Shown: one piece after another, positions 1 through 7,835 of the stretch | How the letters are laid out: the number at the start of each line of letters is the position of its first letter | How positions within the stretch are numbered: the stretch's first letter is position 1 | DNA from: Firmicutes bacterium CAG:646 | Lineage (GTDB): Bacteria; Bacillota; Clostridia; Lachnospirales; Lachnospiraceae | Direction: 5' to 3' | Assembly (NCBI GenBank): GCA_000432335.1 | Contig: HF995384.1 | Coordinates: 60,953 to 85,482, forward strand | DNA: 24,530 bases | Position numbers and translations under genes: made by a program | The notes under the pieces: generated by a model | Told to the model about the DNA's origin: nothing | Seen by the model: the letters and a program-made list of their open reading frames with translations, nothing else | Database searches by the model: none

Positions 1-1176
1 AGCCATAAAAAACAATGAGTTCCTGTCATCTGCTACAATGTGGATAGAACTGGAGGTTCCCAGAATCTCTACGCGATCTGCATACGTATCCTGAATGATA
101 CAAACCCAGGTTTTTCCTGTATCCATTGTAATCTGATTTCCGTTGGAATCGTAATAGAAAGTAGCGCCCCATGGCTCATGTTTCTTCCAGGTAATATCGA
201 TAGCCTTTCCATTTACGATATATTTTCCTACGTTTGGCGCATCCACGTCAATATTCAGATATCCATTCTCATCATAGTTTCTCCAGGAAGAATACTGAAG
301 AATGATATTCTTATATGCGATCTGCTCACCTGTAAGCTGGTCAATCTGTTTATCTCCATATTGGAAACGATAATACATTTTATCTTCCGGATTATATTCA
401 AACCAGGGTTCATTCAGGAAATAGCCCGGTTTTACAACGGAAGCCTCCGTTGTACCCGGCAATTCTACTTCCTCGTCCACTCCGCAGAAAGCGTATCCTG
501 GCGTAAAATCTTCCGAATATTCCTGGCTATAGCCGTTAATCTCAATTCCCTTTTGAATCCCTTCGAAGCTGGTATAGGCATTGTGGGGAGACTTTCTGTC
601 GGTGGTACGATAAAATACCTGATCCCCGTAACCAGCCAGACCGCTCAGGTTATTGACCTCCGGAAGTTCCAGGAAAGGAAGCGCATATGGCGACTGTCCA
701 TAATGCGTATAGATCGCATTAAAACCAGAAGCATAAAAGATATAGTAATCACGGCAGCTTCTCACAGAACCGATTTTTTCCAGATTATCGTAATCTTCAA
801 AGACACCCATCAGACGAGTGATTCCGCCCTCCACCGGAGCCTCATATACCACGCCTGCATTTGCAATTCCAGCCTGAGGGCAGGCCGGTTTTAAGTTGTT
901 CAGCATAACTGCTACAGGACGTCTTCTTCCAATCTCCTCCGGAACATATTCTCCTGTCAGATAACTGACCACGCATCCTTCTGGAACCGCTTCTTCTGTC
1001 GGTTCCGGTTCTTCCGGGGCTAAAACGGGAGCTTCCGGTTCCTCGGTGACAACGGCTTCCTCTGTAGGGGTGGGCGTCGGCGTGGTATCTGCCGTTTCCG
1101 AAGTCTCTTTTTTACATCCGGTAAGCATGGTTCCTGCCAATCCCAGCATAAGCATCAGTTTTGCATATTTTTTCAT
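1..1176 (-). CDS. DUF3048 (YerB-like) lipoprotein, C-terminus cut by window edge
   Basis: The minus frame is open from ATG at 1176 to base 1 with no stop, giving at least 392 residues. The N-terminus is a short signal with a lipobox ending LTGC (Cys at about residue 21). It is followed by a Pro/Thr/Glu-rich linker, then the DUF3048 body with features such as RRPVAVMLNN, EAPVEGGITRLMG and SVRSCRDYY. It should be a lipid-anchored protein outside the membrane; the family (YerB) has no settled biochemical role. The start has AAAGGAG nine bases upstream and lies 15 nt after the ybeY stop, so it is probably co-transcribed with phoH-ybeY. The family assignment comes from recalled motifs. Confidence 0.82.
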   Translation of the reverse strand, partial: MKKYAKLMLMLGLAGTMLTGCKKETSETADTTPTPTPTEEAVVTEEPEAPVLAPEEPEPTEEAVPEGCVVSYLTGEYVPEEIGRRRPVAVMLNNLKPACPQAGIANAGVVYEAPVEGGITRLMGVFEDYDNLEKIGSVRSCRDYYIFYASGFNAIYTHYGQSPYALPFLELPEVNNLSGLAGYGDQVFYRTTDRKSPHNAYTSFEGIQKGIEINGYSQEYSEDFTPGYAFCGVDEEVELPGTTEASVVKPGYFLNEPWFEYNPEDKMYYRFQYGDKQIDQLTGEQIAYKNIILQYSSWRNYDENGYLNIDVDAPNVGKYIVNGKAIDITWKKHEPWGATFYYDSNGNQITMDTGKTWVCIIQDTYADRVEILGTSSSIHIVADDRNSLFFMA

Positions 1177-1191
1177 GATCCATTTCTCCTT

Positions 1192-1689
1192 TTAAGTTCT
1201 GGCGATGTGCAGCTTCTGCAGCGCCTGTTCCTGTTTTTCTTCCATAATCTGCCGCTCTTCTTCCTCCATATGATCATATCCCAGCAGATGCAGCATACTG
1301 TGAGCAACCAAAAAAGCGTATTCCCGTTTGATACTGTGCCCATAACTTTGCGCCTGCTCAACAGCTCTTGGAATAGAGATCATAATATCTCCCAGCAGCA
1401 ATTCTCCACTCTCTGGATGAAAACAGGTTTCATCTTCCTCCAAAACAGAATAATCTGCCGGAGCGGGAAAGTCTACCATAGGAAAAGAAAGAACATCTGT
1501 AGCCCGATCAATCTTCCGAAATTCCAGATTCGTACGATGAATGGTCTCATCATCGGTAAGTACCAGACTTACCTGCGCTTCATAAGGACACTGTTCCTGA
1601 TCCAGAACAGTTTCGATCACCTGAGAAGCTACCTCTTGAAAATCAAAGTCAAAACTCTGCTCCTGTTCATTTTCAAAATCAACGGTCAT
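1192..1689 (-). CDS. ybeY: Endoribonuclease YbeY (16S rRNA maturation / ribosome quality control)
   Basis: A 165-residue cytoplasmic zinc RNase of the UPF0054 family, which processes the 16S rRNA 3' end and takes part in ribosome quality control. The three metal-binding histidines are visible as H130-x3-H134-x5-H140 (HSMLHLLGYDH). The residue after the first His is Ser where many homologues have Gly. LTDDETIHRTNLEFR and ATDVLSFPM are further family blocks. I chose ATG 1689 because GAGAGG sits 8 nt upstream; ATG 1695, in frame, would leave only 2 nt. The start overlaps the phoH end by 11 nt, so the pair is translationally coupled, the usual phoH-ybeY arrangement. Confidence 0.95.
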   Translation of the reverse strand: MTVDFENEQEQSFDFDFQEVASQVIETVLDQEQCPYEAQVSLVLTDDETIHRTNLEFRKIDRATDVLSFPMVDFPAPADYSVLEEDETCFHPESGELLLGDIMISIPRAVEQAQSYGHSIKREYAFLVAHSMLHLLGYDHMEEEERQIMEEKQEQALQKLHIART

Positions 1690-2704
1690 ATCCATATCCT
1701 CTCTTTTTGTTATTTCCCCGCGGCTGTTGTTTTGGCTCCGGATGTTTCTTCTCATAGTCATCATAAGCCTGTACAATCTTCTGAACCAGCGGATGACGTA
1801 CCACATCCTTGCTGGTCAGTTCACAGACAGAGATACCCTCCACCTTCTTTAACACCTGAAGCGCCACTTCCAGGCCTGACTTTTGACCGGAGGGGAGATC
1901 TTTCTGGGAAGAGTCACCGGTAACGATCACCTTGGAACCGAAACCGATACGCGTCAAAAACATCTTCATCTGCGCCGGAGTAGTATTTTGCGCCTCATCC
2001 AGAATGATAAAAGCGTTATCCAGCGTCCTGCCTCGCATGTAGGCCAGAGGCGCTACTTCGATCAGCCCTTTTTCCATATTCTTGGCAAAACTTTCCGGTC
2101 CCATGATCTGATACAAAGCGTCATACAGCGGACGCAGATATGGGTCCACCTTACTTTGCAGATCTCCCGGTAAAAATCCCAGCTTCTCTCCGGCTTCTAT
2201 GGCAGGTCGGGTGAGAATAATCCTTCCTACTTCATCATTGCGAAATGCAGTGATCGCCATTGCCATTGCCAGATACGTCTTACCGGTACCTGCCGGTCCT
2301 ACCCCGAAAACAATCATATCCTTTCGAATCTGATCTACATACTGCTTCTGCCCCAGTGTTTTCGGTTTTATCGGACGTCCATTGATGGTATGGCAGATAC
2401 AATCCTGATCCATCTCCACCAGCGGCGCTTCCTTCTCCTCAAAAGCCAGAGAAAGAGCATAATCCACATTTTGCGCCTGAATGGTGTTTCCCCGGACAGA
2501 AAGTCCCAGAAGTTCCCGGAAGATCCCGGCTGCCTTTTTTACGCTGGGAGCGGGACCTACAATTTTTAAAACTCCATCTCTGGAAATCAGCGTAACCCGC
2601 AAAGATCGCTCTATTTTTTTTATATGTTCATCAAACTGTCCGAAAATATTTCGTTCATGTTCTGCTGGAATTTCTATTTGTTGTTCAATGATCGTATTTG
2701 TCAT
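1679..2704 (-). CDS. phoH: PhoH family ATPase
   Basis: A 341-residue cytoplasmic P-loop ATPase of the PhoH/PhoL family, commonly encoded next to ybeY and linked to RNA metabolism. An N-terminal small RNA-binding-like domain occupies about residues 15-75. The ATPase follows, with Walker A GPAGTGKT at 136-143 and Walker B FIILDEAQN at 232-240. Start ATG 2704 has AAAGGA about 10 nt upstream. The longer in-frame ATG at 2728 has no ribosome site. It stands 90 bp after yqfD, with a possible promoter of its own in that gap, and runs into ybeY. Function beyond nucleotide hydrolysis is not visible from sequence. Confidence 0.93.
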   Translation of the reverse strand: MTNTIIEQQIEIPAEHERNIFGQFDEHIKKIERSLRVTLISRDGVLKIVGPAPSVKKAAGIFRELLGLSVRGNTIQAQNVDYALSLAFEEKEAPLVEMDQDCICHTINGRPIKPKTLGQKQYVDQIRKDMIVFGVGPAGTGKTYLAMAMAITAFRNDEVGRIILTRPAIEAGEKLGFLPGDLQSKVDPYLRPLYDALYQIMGPESFAKNMEKGLIEVAPLAYMRGRTLDNAFIILDEAQNTTPAQMKMFLTRIGFGSKVIVTGDSSQKDLPSGQKSGLEVALQVLKKVEGISVCELTSKDVVRHPLVQKIVQAYDDYEKKHPEPKQQPRGNNKKRGYGYDR

Positions 2705-2741
2705 AGGTCTGCTATCCTTTCTTCTCATTGCACTAGCTTCT

Positions 2742-2769
2742 ATTTTAGCATTTTTTTTCCAGATGAAAA
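2742..2769 (-). promoter_or_regulatory. Candidate sigma-A promoter for phoH-ybeY
   Basis: On the minus strand TTTTCA is followed after 16 nt by TAAAAT, preceded by TGC to make an extended -10 (TGn-TAAAAT). It lies in the yqfD-phoH gap, about 38 nt before the phoH ATG. This would let housekeeping phoH-ybeY be expressed independently of the sporulation pair upstream. The -35 matches consensus in only four of six positions. Confidence 0.35.
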
Positions 2770-2794
2770 CCCCCTTTTTGTAAAAATTAGTAAT

Positions 2795-4018
2795 TTACTG
2801 GAGTTTTTCCGGTTCCGGAAGTGGAATTTTCTCGGTGGAAACTGGCTTTCCTGTCTTCTCCACCACCGTGATCCTCCCCTTTGCGATACATTTTTCTTTG
2901 CCGATCTGTACCTGCACCTTCTGTTCTTTTATAATGGCTCCCTGCTTTACCAGATTTTCCAGATAAACCTGCAGGTGAGCCGCCGCCAGTTCTCTCGCTT
3001 CTTTTGGGGTACGGATTTTCGTTTTCGTCTCATAAGGTACGACACGGATACTTCCATAGGATAAGGGCAGACAAAAACTGGGCGTCAAGAACACCGGATG
3101 CTCCGTCCGGTAAATCTCTGCCTGAGAGGCATCATCCCTCCACAAAGAAAATTCTTTTCCAAACAGCCGCAGCATTCCATACCGTTTTTCTTTTTTATTA
3201 TAGATCTTTACCGTATGCTGTAAAGAAAATTCATCATAATAAGCATAATCCGTGAGAATTTCAATATCAGCGTCCGCTCTCACATATTCATATCGCTGCA
3301 CCTGGGCGTCATTATCCAGTATTTCCAGTCTGCCTGAAACAAGAAGATCTCCAGCCTTGCATGTTTCTCCTTCCTGTACCAAAGGCATTCCTTTCCTTGT
3401 AACCATCTTCACAATCGTTCCGTCTTTTTCCGCTGCCAGATCATAACCTTTCGTCTCAGAAGGAGCAGGAGCATCGGTATAAGAATCTTCATTTTCCTTC
3501 ATTTCGATCATCAGGCAGGTTCCCTGTATTTTGGCAGAAACCCACACCACCTGAGGAAAGGATGTACGGATTTTTGCGGCAATTTTCTGGCAGTCTACGT
3601 TCTTTTTCAAGGTTCCGTCTCTGATCTGAAAAGCTTCCAGCGTCTCCAGCACCGTCTCCTGGGAGTAGAAATGATTTCCATGAATTTGTATGTCCCAGAT
3701 AAACAGAGAGCAAACATATAACAAAAGAACTCCAAGAAAAAAACCAAGAAAAAAAGCCTTTCTCTTTTTATTTTTTTGAAAAAAGAAAGGCAGTCCGTGT
3801 TTTTCCAGAAGAAGAATCTTTGACTGAGTTTTTCTTCGAAAAGCATTCAGACGAAAATAATTCCTTACGGAAATTTCCATTTCATAGTACAGATCTTTGT
3901 TTTTTAGATTCCAAAGAGGAATCTGATTATGTACGCAAAGACTCAAAAAACGCTCCGGCATGGAACTTTCCAGACGAATCTTCACATAGCCCTGCAAATA
4001 TTTTCCAAGTTTTTCCAT
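2795..4018 (-). CDS. yqfD: Sporulation protein YqfD
   Basis: A 407-residue protein of the YqfD / stage IV sporulation family. The N-terminal cytoplasmic part (about residues 1-75) has the family opening (GYVKIRLE, PERFLSLC). A membrane span follows (FFLGFFLGVLLLYVCSLFIW), then a large extracytoplasmic region with WDIQIHGN, SFPQVVWVSAKIQG and repeated beta-strand stretches. Homologues are expressed in the mother cell and needed for spore development. ATG 4018 is chosen because GGGAGG lies 9 nt upstream; the longer in-frame ATG at 4051 falls before the ribosome site. It follows yqfC by 19 nt, forming the conserved yqfC-yqfD pair. Confidence 0.92.
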   Translation of the reverse strand: MEKLGKYLQGYVKIRLESSMPERFLSLCVHNQIPLWNLKNKDLYYEMEISVRNYFRLNAFRRKTQSKILLLEKHGLPFFFQKNKKRKAFFLGFFLGVLLLYVCSLFIWDIQIHGNHFYSQETVLETLEAFQIRDGTLKKNVDCQKIAAKIRTSFPQVVWVSAKIQGTCLMIEMKENEDSYTDAPAPSETKGYDLAAEKDGTIVKMVTRKGMPLVQEGETCKAGDLLVSGRLEILDNDAQVQRYEYVRADADIEILTDYAYYDEFSLQHTVKIYNKKEKRYGMLRLFGKEFSLWRDDASQAEIYRTEHPVFLTPSFCLPLSYGSIRVVPYETKTKIRTPKEARELAAAHLQVYLENLVKQGAIIKEQKVQVQIGKEKCIAKGRITVVEKTGKPVSTEKIPLPEPEKLQ

Positions 4019-4037
4019 CAGTTTGCGCCTCCCATAC

Positions 4038-4322
4038 CTAAAGATTCTCATATGTGATATCCAGAATCCGTCCAGACACCTTCATTTCCTCGCTGGTATA
4101 GTACAAAACCTCCAGATTTTCTCCCTGAATCCGAATCTTACACTGGCGGGTTAAGATTAAAAGATGATCTTCGGTATATTCCAGGATCCCCCGGTAATTT
4201 TCCACAAGAATTTCTCTTGCCCCCATCAGAGTGATCACAGATTCCTGACAGATCAGATCTCTGGGAATCTGAAGAGACTGGGCAAGACGCTCCTTCCACG
4301 GAACTGATTTTCGTTTACTCAC
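4038..4322 (-). CDS. yqfC: Sporulation protein YqfC
   Basis: A 94-residue protein of the YqfC family, always found just upstream of yqfD. The central SVITLMGAREILVENYRGILEY region and the beta-rich C-terminus (CKIRIQGENLEVLYY) are typical. No ATG is available. GTG 4322 is preferred because GGAGG sits 5-6 nt upstream and it gives the usual length of about 93 residues. GTG 4340 would extend it by six residues but has no ribosome site in range. A sigma-E-like promoter lies about 70 nt upstream. Confidence 0.88.
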   Translation of the reverse strand: MSKRKSVPWKERLAQSLQIPRDLICQESVITLMGAREILVENYRGILEYTEDHLLILTRQCKIRIQGENLEVLYYTSEEMKVSGRILDITYENL

Positions 4323-4398
4323 GGGCACCTCCGGCTTCACTGTTGGATTACAGCAGCCCTTTCTATGATTGGCCTGAGCATCAACAACTATTTATTCC

Positions 4399-4427
4399 AG
4401 TCTATGAAAAAACGAAAACTTTATGCC
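4399..4427 (-). promoter_or_regulatory. Candidate sigma-E (sporulation) promoter for yqfC-yqfD
   Basis: The minus strand has GGCATAAA, 13 nt, then CATAGACT. Compared with the mother-cell sigma-E pattern (about GTCATATT, 13-15 nt, CATACAAT) this gives 5/8 and 6/8 matches. It overlaps the last codons of the upstream DUF2284 gene and would start transcription near 4391. In Bacillus subtilis yqfCD is known to be sigma-E dependent, which fits. This is a manual match only. Confidence 0.35.
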
Positions 4428-4960
4428 TGTTCCAGAAAAATCATAGAAAACCAGAGAACCATCTGCTCTCCCATGTAATAATCCATATGATTTTCCTCAA
4501 TATTTTTGGTAAGTAAAATCCCATGACTCTCAATACAGGGGTGCATCTGTTCCGGATGCAGACAGGATTTTTTCGGATAGGTACATTTTTCACAGATGGA
4601 ACAGGAATCTGTCGACAGCGTATAACATTTCCACGCATCCTTTTTCAGATAGTCTTCAATCTGCCGGGTGATTTCTTCATGTTCCCGTTTCGTCTTTAAA
4701 AGCGCTCCCATATCGGAATAATCCGGCACTTCTGCCACGGAAGAAAACAGCAGAACGTGTGAATACTGATGACATGTTTCTTTGCATTTTTCTACGCTTC
4801 CTACCGCCGGAGGACAAGACCAGGATTTCCCATAGCGGGGACACTCCTTCTTACAAATAGTTCTCACTTTATCATTAAATTCAATCTCATCCACATGAAG
4901 AAATGCATATTGATAGATGGGAAACTGGGTAATATATTCTTCAATCGCTTTAAAATTCAT
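4421..4960 (-). CDS. DUF2284 cysteine-rich putative metal-binding protein
   Basis: A 179-residue soluble protein with 11 cysteines. The first cluster is CKKECPRYGKSWSCPPAVG (C36, C40, C49), the hallmark of DUF2284. It is followed by C59/C63 and then a ferredoxin-like C120-x2-C123-x2-C126-x6-C133. The pattern suggests Fe-S or other metal binding; the function of the family is not established. ATG 4960 is chosen because AAAGGAGAG lies 7 nt upstream. A good promoter (TTGTAA, 17 nt, TATAAT) precedes it, divergent from the pdaA-like gene. The yqfC promoter overlaps its 3' end, so it is probably a separate unit. Confidence 0.82.
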   Translation of the reverse strand: MNFKAIEEYITQFPIYQYAFLHVDEIEFNDKVRTICKKECPRYGKSWSCPPAVGSVEKCKETCHQYSHVLLFSSVAEVPDYSDMGALLKTKREHEEITRQIEDYLKKDAWKCYTLSTDSCSICEKCTYPKKSCLHPEQMHPCIESHGILLTKNIEENHMDYYMGEQMVLWFSMIFLEQA

Positions 4961-4985
4961 TTTTGCTCTCTCCTTTCTTCTGTTC

Positions 4986-5014
4986 ATTATACCTTTTGCC
5001 GCAATAAATTACAA
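4986..5014 (-). promoter_or_regulatory. Sigma-A promoter of the DUF2284 gene
   Basis: The minus strand has TTGTAA (-35), a 17-nt spacer and a consensus TATAAT (-10), ending about 25 nt before the ATG at 4960. It is back to back with the promoter of the plus-strand deacetylase. Confidence 0.6.
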
Positions 5015-5036
5015 TAACAAGGAATATTTATACTGA

Positions 5037-5064
5037 TTCAAAAAATCTGCACATATATATAATT
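5037..5064 (+). promoter_or_regulatory. Candidate promoter of the deacetylase gene
   Basis: The plus strand has TTCAAA, 16 nt, then consensus TATAAT, about 21 nt before the ATG at 5086. The -35 matches four of six positions. I looked for a forespore sigma-G pattern, as known for Bacillus pdaA, and found no convincing one. Confidence 0.4.
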
Positions 5065-5085
5065 AAAAAGTCATGGGAAAGCTTT

Positions 5086-5910
5086 ATGGAAATTAAGAAA
5101 AGTCATCTGAAAATAGCCGGAATTGGAGGCATTTTCATCGCCGCCTTTGTGTTCGGAGCCACGCTGCACTGTTTGAAAGACCGTGCGGCAGTTTCGACGT
5201 CTGCCCCAGTGGAAAGCCAGGCAGGAAACTGGGGACTGGGATTTGGTGAAAGCGGAACGCATCCTACGGGAAACGCCAGTCCAGAAGAACTGAAAACTTA
5301 CCATGCAGCATACTGTGATCCCACCGATGAAAAAGTAATCTATCTGACCTTCGATGCAGGATTTGAGAATGGAAATACCCCCGCTATTCTGGATGCTTTG
5401 AAAAAGCACAATGCAGTAGGAACTTTCTTTGTGGTGGGAAATTTTTTGGAAACCAGCCCGGATCTGGTAAAACGAATGGTAAAAGAGGGGCATCTTGTAG
5501 CAAATCATACATATCATCACCCGGATATGTCAAAAATTGCTTCCAAAGAAGCCTTTCAAAAAGAACTGCAGGAAGTGGAAGAACTGTATCAAAAGATCAC
5601 CGGGGAAGAAATGATCCGGTATTACCGCCCTCCCCAGGGAAAATACAGTACCGACAATCTCCAGATGGCCAGCGAACTGGGATATAAAACCTTCTTCTGG
5701 AGTCTCGCTTATGTGGATTGGATACAAGATCAACAACCCACCAAAGAAGAAGCCTTCGACAAATTGTTGTCCCGCATCCATCCGGGCGCCATTGTACTTC
5801 TTCACAATACTTCTTCCACAAATGGAAAAATTCTCGATGAACTGCTGACAAAATGGGAAGAAATGGGATATCACTTTGCTCCCCTCTCGCAACTGGCCGA
5901 AAAGCTATAA
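5086..5910 (+). CDS. pdaA: PdaA-like polysaccharide deacetylase (muramic delta-lactam / peptidoglycan de-N-acetylase)
   Basis: A 274-residue carbohydrate esterase family 4 (NodB fold) protein. One membrane anchor (about residues 9-26) carries an exported catalytic domain. NodB motifs are TFDAGFENG (D90 with A91), the zinc pair H141/H145 in NHTYHHP, R181 in RPPQGKY, the W205-D211 region and H240 in IVLLHNT. The GNWGLGF stretch (48-54) before the domain is typical of PdaA, which makes muramic delta-lactam in spore cortex. The usual second Asp of TFDDG is Ala here; PdaA-type enzymes are known to deviate at this position. The ribosome site (GGGAAAG) is weak. It is convergent with the DUF3343 gene, overlapping by 6 nt. 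Confidence 0.85.
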   Translation: MEIKKSHLKIAGIGGIFIAAFVFGATLHCLKDRAAVSTSAPVESQAGNWGLGFGESGTHPTGNASPEELKTYHAAYCDPTDEKVIYLTFDAGFENGNTPAILDALKKHNAVGTFFVVGNFLETSPDLVKRMVKEGHLVANHTYHHPDMSKIASKEAFQKELQEVEELYQKITGEEMIRYYRPPQGKYSTDNLQMASELGYKTFFWSLAYVDWIQDQQPTKEEAFDKLLSRIHPGAIVLLHNTSSTNGKILDELLTKWEEMGYHFAPLSQLAEKL

Positions 5911-6144
5911 CTCCAACAGAACACTCTGTTCGATCATTAATGTATGTTCTTTCAATGTTAGCCGATATCGCTCATACTCTTCCACCGTCATACGCCAGGC
6001 AAGTCCACAGCCGGCGGTGATCTGCCGGGGAACCGGAATCAGCCTCCCGGGAATGTTCTGCTCCATGCAAAACTTTTCCATAAACATAGCGGCGGTGGTG
6101 GTGGAAAAGGTGAGAATCCAATAGGATTTTTTCTCTCTCATCAT
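5905..6144 (-). CDS. DUF3343 protein (putative Se/S carrier-like)
   Basis: A 79-residue protein with the DUF3343 pattern: FSTTTAAMFMEKFC, then LIPVPRQITAGCGLAWR with the conserved Cys at 46. Family members sit beside SelD and YedF and are thought to take part in selenium or sulfur handling; biochemistry is not established. Two ATGs in tandem (6144 and 6141) overlap the yedF stop, and no ribosome site is visible, so translation probably depends on coupling to yedF. It is the third and last gene of the selD operon. Confidence 0.85.
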   Translation of the reverse strand: MMREKKSYWILTFSTTTAAMFMEKFCMEQNIPGRLIPVPRQITAGCGLAWRMTVEEYERYRLTLKEHTLMIEQSVLLEL

Positions 6145-6773
6145 GGCTTAATAAGCAGCTTGGCCTGTTGCATCTTTTCAGCGATCACATACATATTGGT
6201 AATGCCTCCCACCTTCAACTTTTCTGTCAGCCCATAAAAATCCAGACATGTTCCACAGGAAAGAATCTCTGCTCCCTGCGCTTCCAGAAATTTCAAATCT
6301 TCCAGTGTGGGCGATTCTTCGCAAGTAAAACGCACTCCTCCATTATAAAATAAAATAGTCTCTGGAAACGTATCCTGCTGGGTAAGCGCATAAAAGTAAC
6401 TTTTCATCAGTATAGCCCCAAGCTTTGGATCTCCCTCCCCCATAGAAGGTGAAGAAATGACCAACACGGTATTTTTTGCTCTTGTATCAGGAATACATGC
6501 GGATGCTTCCTCCTCTCTGGGAAGAAATGGAGATGTTTCATTTTCTCCTGAAATCTCCAGTGTCACTTGAAATTTCTGCGCTTCCAACTTTTTCGCATGA
6601 ACACCGTACCCCTTCTGTCCTGCCATTTTTGTAAGATTCTGCACTGCGATCTCATTATCTACCAGAACCTCTACACTCCCAGCCTGTCCCTGTAACTCTC
6701 TGATCGCATTTTTTGTTTTTACCACTGGAATGGGACAGGGATCTCCCATTGCGTTTACCTTGCTTCTTATCAT
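6141..6773 (-). CDS. yedF: YedF, selenium-metabolism sulfurtransferase-like protein
   Basis: A 210-residue two-domain protein. The N-terminal TusA-like domain (1-75) holds the persulfide-type Cys C13 in NAMGDPCPIPVVKTK. The C-terminal DsrE-like domain (about 100-210) has VLVISSPSMGEGDPKLG, ILFYNGG and the Cys pair in LSCGTCLDFYG. This fused form is the one associated with selD in anaerobes and is predicted to carry selenium or sulfur to SelD-dependent pathways. Its ATG overlaps the selD stop in an ATGA, so the two are translationally coupled. Confidence 0.92.
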   Translation of the reverse strand: MIRSKVNAMGDPCPIPVVKTKNAIRELQGQAGSVEVLVDNEIAVQNLTKMAGQKGYGVHAKKLEAQKFQVTLEISGENETSPFLPREEEASACIPDTRAKNTVLVISSPSMGEGDPKLGAILMKSYFYALTQQDTFPETILFYNGGVRFTCEESPTLEDLKFLEAQGAEILSCGTCLDFYGLTEKLKVGGITNMYVIAEKMQQAKLLIKP

Positions 6774-7810
6774 AGCTTTCTGCTCCTCACCATAATTTCC
6801 TGTTCCTGTTTTTCTAAAAATTTTCCCACGATACGCGCTGGAAGTCCTGCTTTCTGTAACTCCTCCTCCAACTCGGCTGCCAAAGCAGGATCTACTGCCA
6901 GTAACAGTCCCCCGGAAGTCTGGGGATCAAATAAAATTTCTTCCATTGCAAATGGAATCTGCTCAAAAGTCACATGATCCTGAACAAAATTTCGATTTCT
7001 CTGTCCTGCCGCAGAGAGAAGAAAGTCATCCGCATACTGTCTTGCTTCTTCTATATAAGGAATCTTTTCCACATCTATGACACAAGATAACCTGTCGTCC
7101 AGCATTTCATGAAGATGACCAAGAAAACCAAATCCAGTCACATCCGTACAGGCATGAACCGGATATTTTCTGCATATTTCAGCCGCATAACGATTCAGAG
7201 TAGTCATTGACCGAACGGCCTCGTCCATCGCTTTTTGAGACGCTTCCTTTACTCTGTTGGCAGTACAGATAATCCCTACTCCCAGCTTTTTTGTGAGAAT
7301 CAGCATATCTCCGGATTTTCCTCGATTATTTGCATAGAGTTGATCTGGATGTACCGTCCCCATAACAGAGAGACCATACTTGACATCTGCGTCTGCAATC
7401 GAGTGACCTCCCGCCAAAACACCTCCCGCTTCTATCACTTTTTCGGAACCTCCCCGAAGGATCTCTCCCAAAATATTCAGATCCATATGTTCAGGAAAAC
7501 AGACAATATTCAGCGCTGTTTTTACCTCCCCGCCCATAGCATAAATATCACTGAGCGCATTGGCGGCAGCAATCTGACCAAACAGATAGGGATCATCCAC
7601 CATAGGAGGAAAAAAATCCAACGTCTGTACAATAGCTGTATCAGAAGAAACCTGGTACACCGCCGCATCATCTTTGCTGTCGTATCCCACCAAAAGCTGC
7701 TCATCTGCCGGACCTTTCGGCAGTCGGGATAAAATATGACTTAATACCCCCGCTCCCAACTTTGCGGTACAACCGCCATTTTTACAAAATTCTGCTTTAT
7801 CACTCATCAT
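6770..7810 (-). CDS. selD: Selenide, water dikinase SelD (cysteine form)
   Basis: A 346-residue enzyme that makes selenophosphate from selenide and ATP. The active-site loop is FCKNGGCTAKLGAG, with Cys14 where some homologues have selenocysteine, and Lys17. Other conserved blocks are GYDSKDDAAVY, TLDFFPPMVDDPYLFGQIAAANALSD, the Gly-rich VLAGGHSI, ACTDVTGFGFLGHL and LFDPQTSGGLL. ATG 7810 or 7807 could start it; GAGGTGG lies 11-14 nt upstream. With yedF and DUF3343 it forms a selenium module. No selA, selB or tRNA-Sec is in the window, so the product's use (selenocysteine, selenouridine or a selenium cofactor) cannot be read here. Confidence 0.95.
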   Translation of the reverse strand: MMSDKAEFCKNGGCTAKLGAGVLSHILSRLPKGPADEQLLVGYDSKDDAAVYQVSSDTAIVQTLDFFPPMVDDPYLFGQIAAANALSDIYAMGGEVKTALNIVCFPEHMDLNILGEILRGGSEKVIEAGGVLAGGHSIADADVKYGLSVMGTVHPDQLYANNRGKSGDMLILTKKLGVGIICTANRVKEASQKAMDEAVRSMTTLNRYAAEICRKYPVHACTDVTGFGFLGHLHEMLDDRLSCVIDVEKIPYIEEARQYADDFLLSAAGQRNRNFVQDHVTFEQIPFAMEEILFDPQTSGGLLLAVDPALAAELEEELQKAGLPARIVGKFLEKQEQEIMVRSRKL

Positions 7811-7835
7811 TTTTTATAAGTCCACCTCATTTTTG

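Noticed and set aside
40..894. Plus-strand open frame of 284 codons
   Set aside because: It is the antisense of the DUF3048 lipoprotein, which has a lipobox, a ribosome site and family motifs; the plus frame has none.
5031..5085. Forespore sigma-G promoter ahead of the PdaA-like gene
   Set aside because: The best candidates miss two or more positions in both boxes; a sigma-A-type pair fits better.
5914..5929. Small hairpin AACAGA-ACAC-TCTGTT near the deacetylase stop
   Set aside because: Only 6 bp, inside the DUF3343 coding region and without a T run; not supported as a terminator.
6770..7810. Selenocysteine (in-frame TGA) in SelD
   Set aside because: The active-site position is an ordinary Cys codon (GGCTAKL) and the frame is unbroken.
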